From: Azorinus chamasolen
Lineage: Eukaryota > Mollusca > Bivalvia > Cardiida > Solecurtidae
DNA length: 64,000 nt
NCBI GenBank assembly: GCA_963576725.1
Contig: OY755243.1
Span: 75,290,106 to 75,354,105, forward strand
Direction: 5' to 3'
Part shown: piece by piece, positions 61,570 through 64,000 of the stretch
How the letters are laid out: each line of letters begins with the position of its first letter
Numbering within the stretch: position 1 is the first letter of the stretch
Notes under the pieces: generated by a model
The model's input: the letters and a program-made list of their open reading frames with translations, nothing else
The model's database searches: none
What the model was told of the DNA's origin: nothing
Program-made: the position numbers and the translations under genes

Positions 61570-62160
61570 TTGTGCACTACCGTGAGTCATTTCCACATTT
61601 CCTCACTGATTTCTATGTACGAGTTAGCACAATAATAAAGGACATGTGGCTTTCGAGGGATCTCCTATTTTCAGAATTATTTGCTGTATCAAAGCAATCA
61701 AGGCAATGTCATGTATAATCCCGTTTTAAAAAATGAAATACATGTATGATTAACTGAAGAGTAAAAAACCCTGGCTATATCTAAAAAGCATCACACATTC
61801 AATTGGTAGTTTAGTATAATCCTGTTTAATTAGATTTATATATACGTAATTATTACTAACTGAAGATTAAACAAATACGTTGATACATCTATAAAAAAAA
61901 CTCACACTTACAATTTGTATTTTAGCACATTAGAATTAGATTAAACGTACATTAAAAAGCCCACAACTTCCCAATTAAGTAGGAATGCATTCTTCATTTA
62001 TTCCTAATTTCAACCATACCCATAACACTCTTGTATATTTGTCAATAGTTACTGTACCGATATTGGTTTGAATTTATATTCTCATTGGGGTGTTCCTCTT
62101 CAAATTGTCTGAAACCATTTATTTTAACATATAGACTTTTGTCATCATTGCCAAAAAATA
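61570..62160. other. Non-coding, nothing recognised
   Basis: AT-rich spacer upstream of the receptor gene. Confidence 0.45.
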
Positions 62161-62163
62161 GCA

Positions 62164-62217
62164 ATGCCCTTATGTCCTATGGGCTTTTGTCCTAGTGGGC
62201 CTTTGTTCCAGTGGGCT
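62164..62217. repeat. Short tandem repeat, about 18 bp, four units
   Basis: GTCCTATGGGCTTTT, GTCCTAGTGGGCCTTT, GTTCCAGTGGGCTTTT. Confidence 0.75.
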
Positions 62218-62317
62218 TTTGTCTGTACCCTGTTTATTCATGCCTTACAATGACACTATATCTTGTTGCTTTTGTTGTTTATCTATACATATAAAACACT
62301 TTTACCAAAAATAAGTC

Positions 62318-63020
62318 CAAAAAGGGAGATAACTCTGTTACAATTCATAGAAGTGTTATGGCTGCAGCCAGACTATGTCATCTAATAAGGTCAAGCAGCT
62401 TTGTTTATTTTGTGAAGTGTCAACTCCAAAGTTCAAAACCCAGGTACCTTTTCACAAAAACATTAAGTTCAAGGACCATAACTTTATTATTCAACCAGGC
62501 CGATATTCGAATTGAAGCTGTAACTCATCTAGATTTAGCTTTATGCCAAATATGAAGTTAATATCTCGAACCAACCCCCCCCCCCTCCCCCCCCCAAAAA
62601 AAAACCGGGAAATTAAAAAAAAAATGCAATTTTTTAAAGTTCAAGGGCCATAACTCTGGCAAAAATTATTCAACCGGACTGAGATTGGAACTTCAGCTGT
62701 AACTCATCTAGATTTAGCTTTGTACCAAATATAGAGCTGATATCTCCAAACACTTCTATAAAAAGTTCAGACAATCGGAAAACGTCGGTAGGGAGCAAAA
62801 AGGGAGAGATGACTCATGGATTAGTGGTCTGATCATAATGGAAATATGCGGTGCACAGTTTTATATGGCCATAAAGCTATACATAAACTTTCAACAAAAT
62901 TTAAGCTAAACTATAGAAGAAGGCCGGACAAAAGTGTGTCCACGGATGGATGGACAGACGGACGGACAGACGGACGGACAACCATATTCCAGTATACCCC
63001 TAAACTTCGTTGTGGGGGAA
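62318..63020 (+). mobile_element. Pearl-like composite repeat, two to three cores
   Basis: Head AAAAAGGGAGATAACTCTGT, cores with CTGTAACTCATCTAGATTTA (62517 and 62697), a poly-C/poly-A interruption (62572-62608), microsatellite GGATGGATGGACAGACGGAC, tail ACCCCTAAACTTCGTTGTGG, GGG. Confidence 0.6.
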
Positions 63021-63915
63021 TACTAACATGCATCATGTGTTTTTGTATGTTGTCCCATGCCCCTTCTTGTATTGTGTTTTGTCAAGGCAGGGATGTATAA
63101 TGAGCAATATGCAAATTGGTTGTACATGTATATCATTTAATGATGAATGTTGTATGTATATTAGGAGACAATGTGTGATTGCATCGTATTGTATTGCTTT
63201 TCCCGAGAAAAAATGGACTTTTGGAGAGTGCAGTATAGACTCAGATCTGTCGCCGAGTTTCTAAAATACAGATTCTGATCCAGGTCAACACTGTCATTCA
63301 TCGGAATCATGTATAAATAGTGTTTCCATTACTGCTGCAAACAGTGCAGACCCTGATCAGATGCCACATTCGTCGCTATTTACAAAATCGTAAGATTTAT
63401 TTCTCGTGCCACGGCTCATATGTGTCATTGACTCACTATTGTTATTAACTGTAGATGAAGCGAATTTGTCTAAACACCTTTTTGACCGTTCGAAAGCGGT
63501 ACATCGATCTTCCCCTATTGTTTGTTTGTTACGTATTTGTATGTCTCTTTGTGTCTTTTGATAGACATGTACATGTGCTGCTCTTTTTTTGTCGTGCTGC
63601 TGTTCGGGCGACTGTGTGTTTTGTATGTGGTGTTTCCTGCATGACTCATACATGTATCTTTAGTGAAAAGAGAATAATTTATTTTTTATTATTATTAGTT
63701 CATTGCGAGAGCACTCAGAATGTTTAGTTCCCAAGATTGATAAGACCTAGGTCACTAAACGGCAATTCATATAACTAATTATATAACAACACTGAGAATG
63801 AAGTACAACAAAATGTGAATTTCAAAGTTATTGTAAACGTATGCGGAACAGAAACGCAGTCGTGAAAATATGTTTAATGAAACCCGAAAATAGAGGTTTA
63901 ACTGTATCTTATAAA
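63021..63915. other. Non-coding, weak hairpin scraps
   Basis: GCAGTATAGACTCAGATCTG and CAGATTCTGATCCAGGTCAA (63230-63295) and GCAAACAGTGCAGACCCTGA, TCAGATGCC (63340-63368) are A/F-type arms without a full element. No gene is supported. Confidence 0.4.
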
Positions 63916-63918
63916 TAA

Positions 63919-64000
63919 CAAGATGTGTTTGTGAAACACTATGCCCCCTCATATATTTGACCTTTGACCCTGAAGGATAACCTTGACCCTGACATGTCAC
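63919..64000 (+). mobile_element. Start of a pearl-like composite repeat, cut by the window edge
   Basis: AACAAGATGTGTTTGTGAAA, CACTATGCCCCCTCATATAT, TTGACCTTTGACCCTGAAGG. It matches the head of 56758-57036 in opposite orientation and includes TGACCTTTGACC. Confidence 0.6.

Overview
This window is AT-rich eukaryotic DNA from an animal, most probably a bivalve mollusc. The inference rests on the repeat content: pearl-like composite repeats with 140-170 bp cores, GACGGACG microsatellites and GGGGCATAAAA-type ends, which I know from bivalve genomes, and a very high density of palindromic non-autonomous DNA transposons. I cannot name the species. There are no bacterial operons, CRISPR arrays, rRNA genes or intact retroelement polyproteins.

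Only two genes are convincing. Both are on the minus strand and each has a single-exon coding region: a heparan sulfate 3-O-sulfotransferase-like type II membrane enzyme (42531-43580) and an atypical seven-transmembrane receptor (59995-61047). A decayed reading frame (14843-15432), a GC-rich possible Harbinger relic (7504-8582), a promoter-like patch (55079-55390) and a tRNA-like SINE head (56461-56545) are weaker candidates. The two genes show no functional link to each other.

Layout. 0-6 kb: first copies of the hairpin MITE families A, B and F. 6.9-8.6 kb: a 35-bp minisatellite interrupted by a CpG-dense island. 9.4-9.7 kb: long pyrimidine microsatellite. 11-12.9 kb: pearl-like element with about ten 143-bp units carrying nuclear-receptor-type sites. 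13.4-14.8 kb: 64-bp satellite. 16-18 kb: a TA-flanked insertion with a visible empty site, then a 1-kb foldback element. 21.5-23.7 kb: pearl-like element with twelve 166-bp cores. 24.6-48.6 kb: an extreme cluster of about 60 hairpin elements, many nested or sharing a target site, surrounding the sulfotransferase gene. 49.1-54.8 kb: stacked inverted-repeat elements, including three concentric layers. 55.9-59 kb: another inverted-repeat composite. 60-61 kb: the receptor gene. 61-64 kb: scattered repeats.

The main theme is a society of palindromic MITEs. Families A, B and C have TTAA ends (piggyBac-like), family D has TA ends (pogo/Tigger-like), family E ends in CAGAGCTACAGATAAGG, F is a bare palindrome, and G is a CCAAT-containing palindrome. 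Families with unrelated termini share almost the same central palindrome (GCTCCTATAGGAGC), and A, C and F share more of the hairpin arm. This suggests a palindrome module that moves between element families, and it is the most interesting signal in the window. Boundaries of complete MITEs are given from the first to the last base of the terminal TTAA or TA; those of fragments are approximate.
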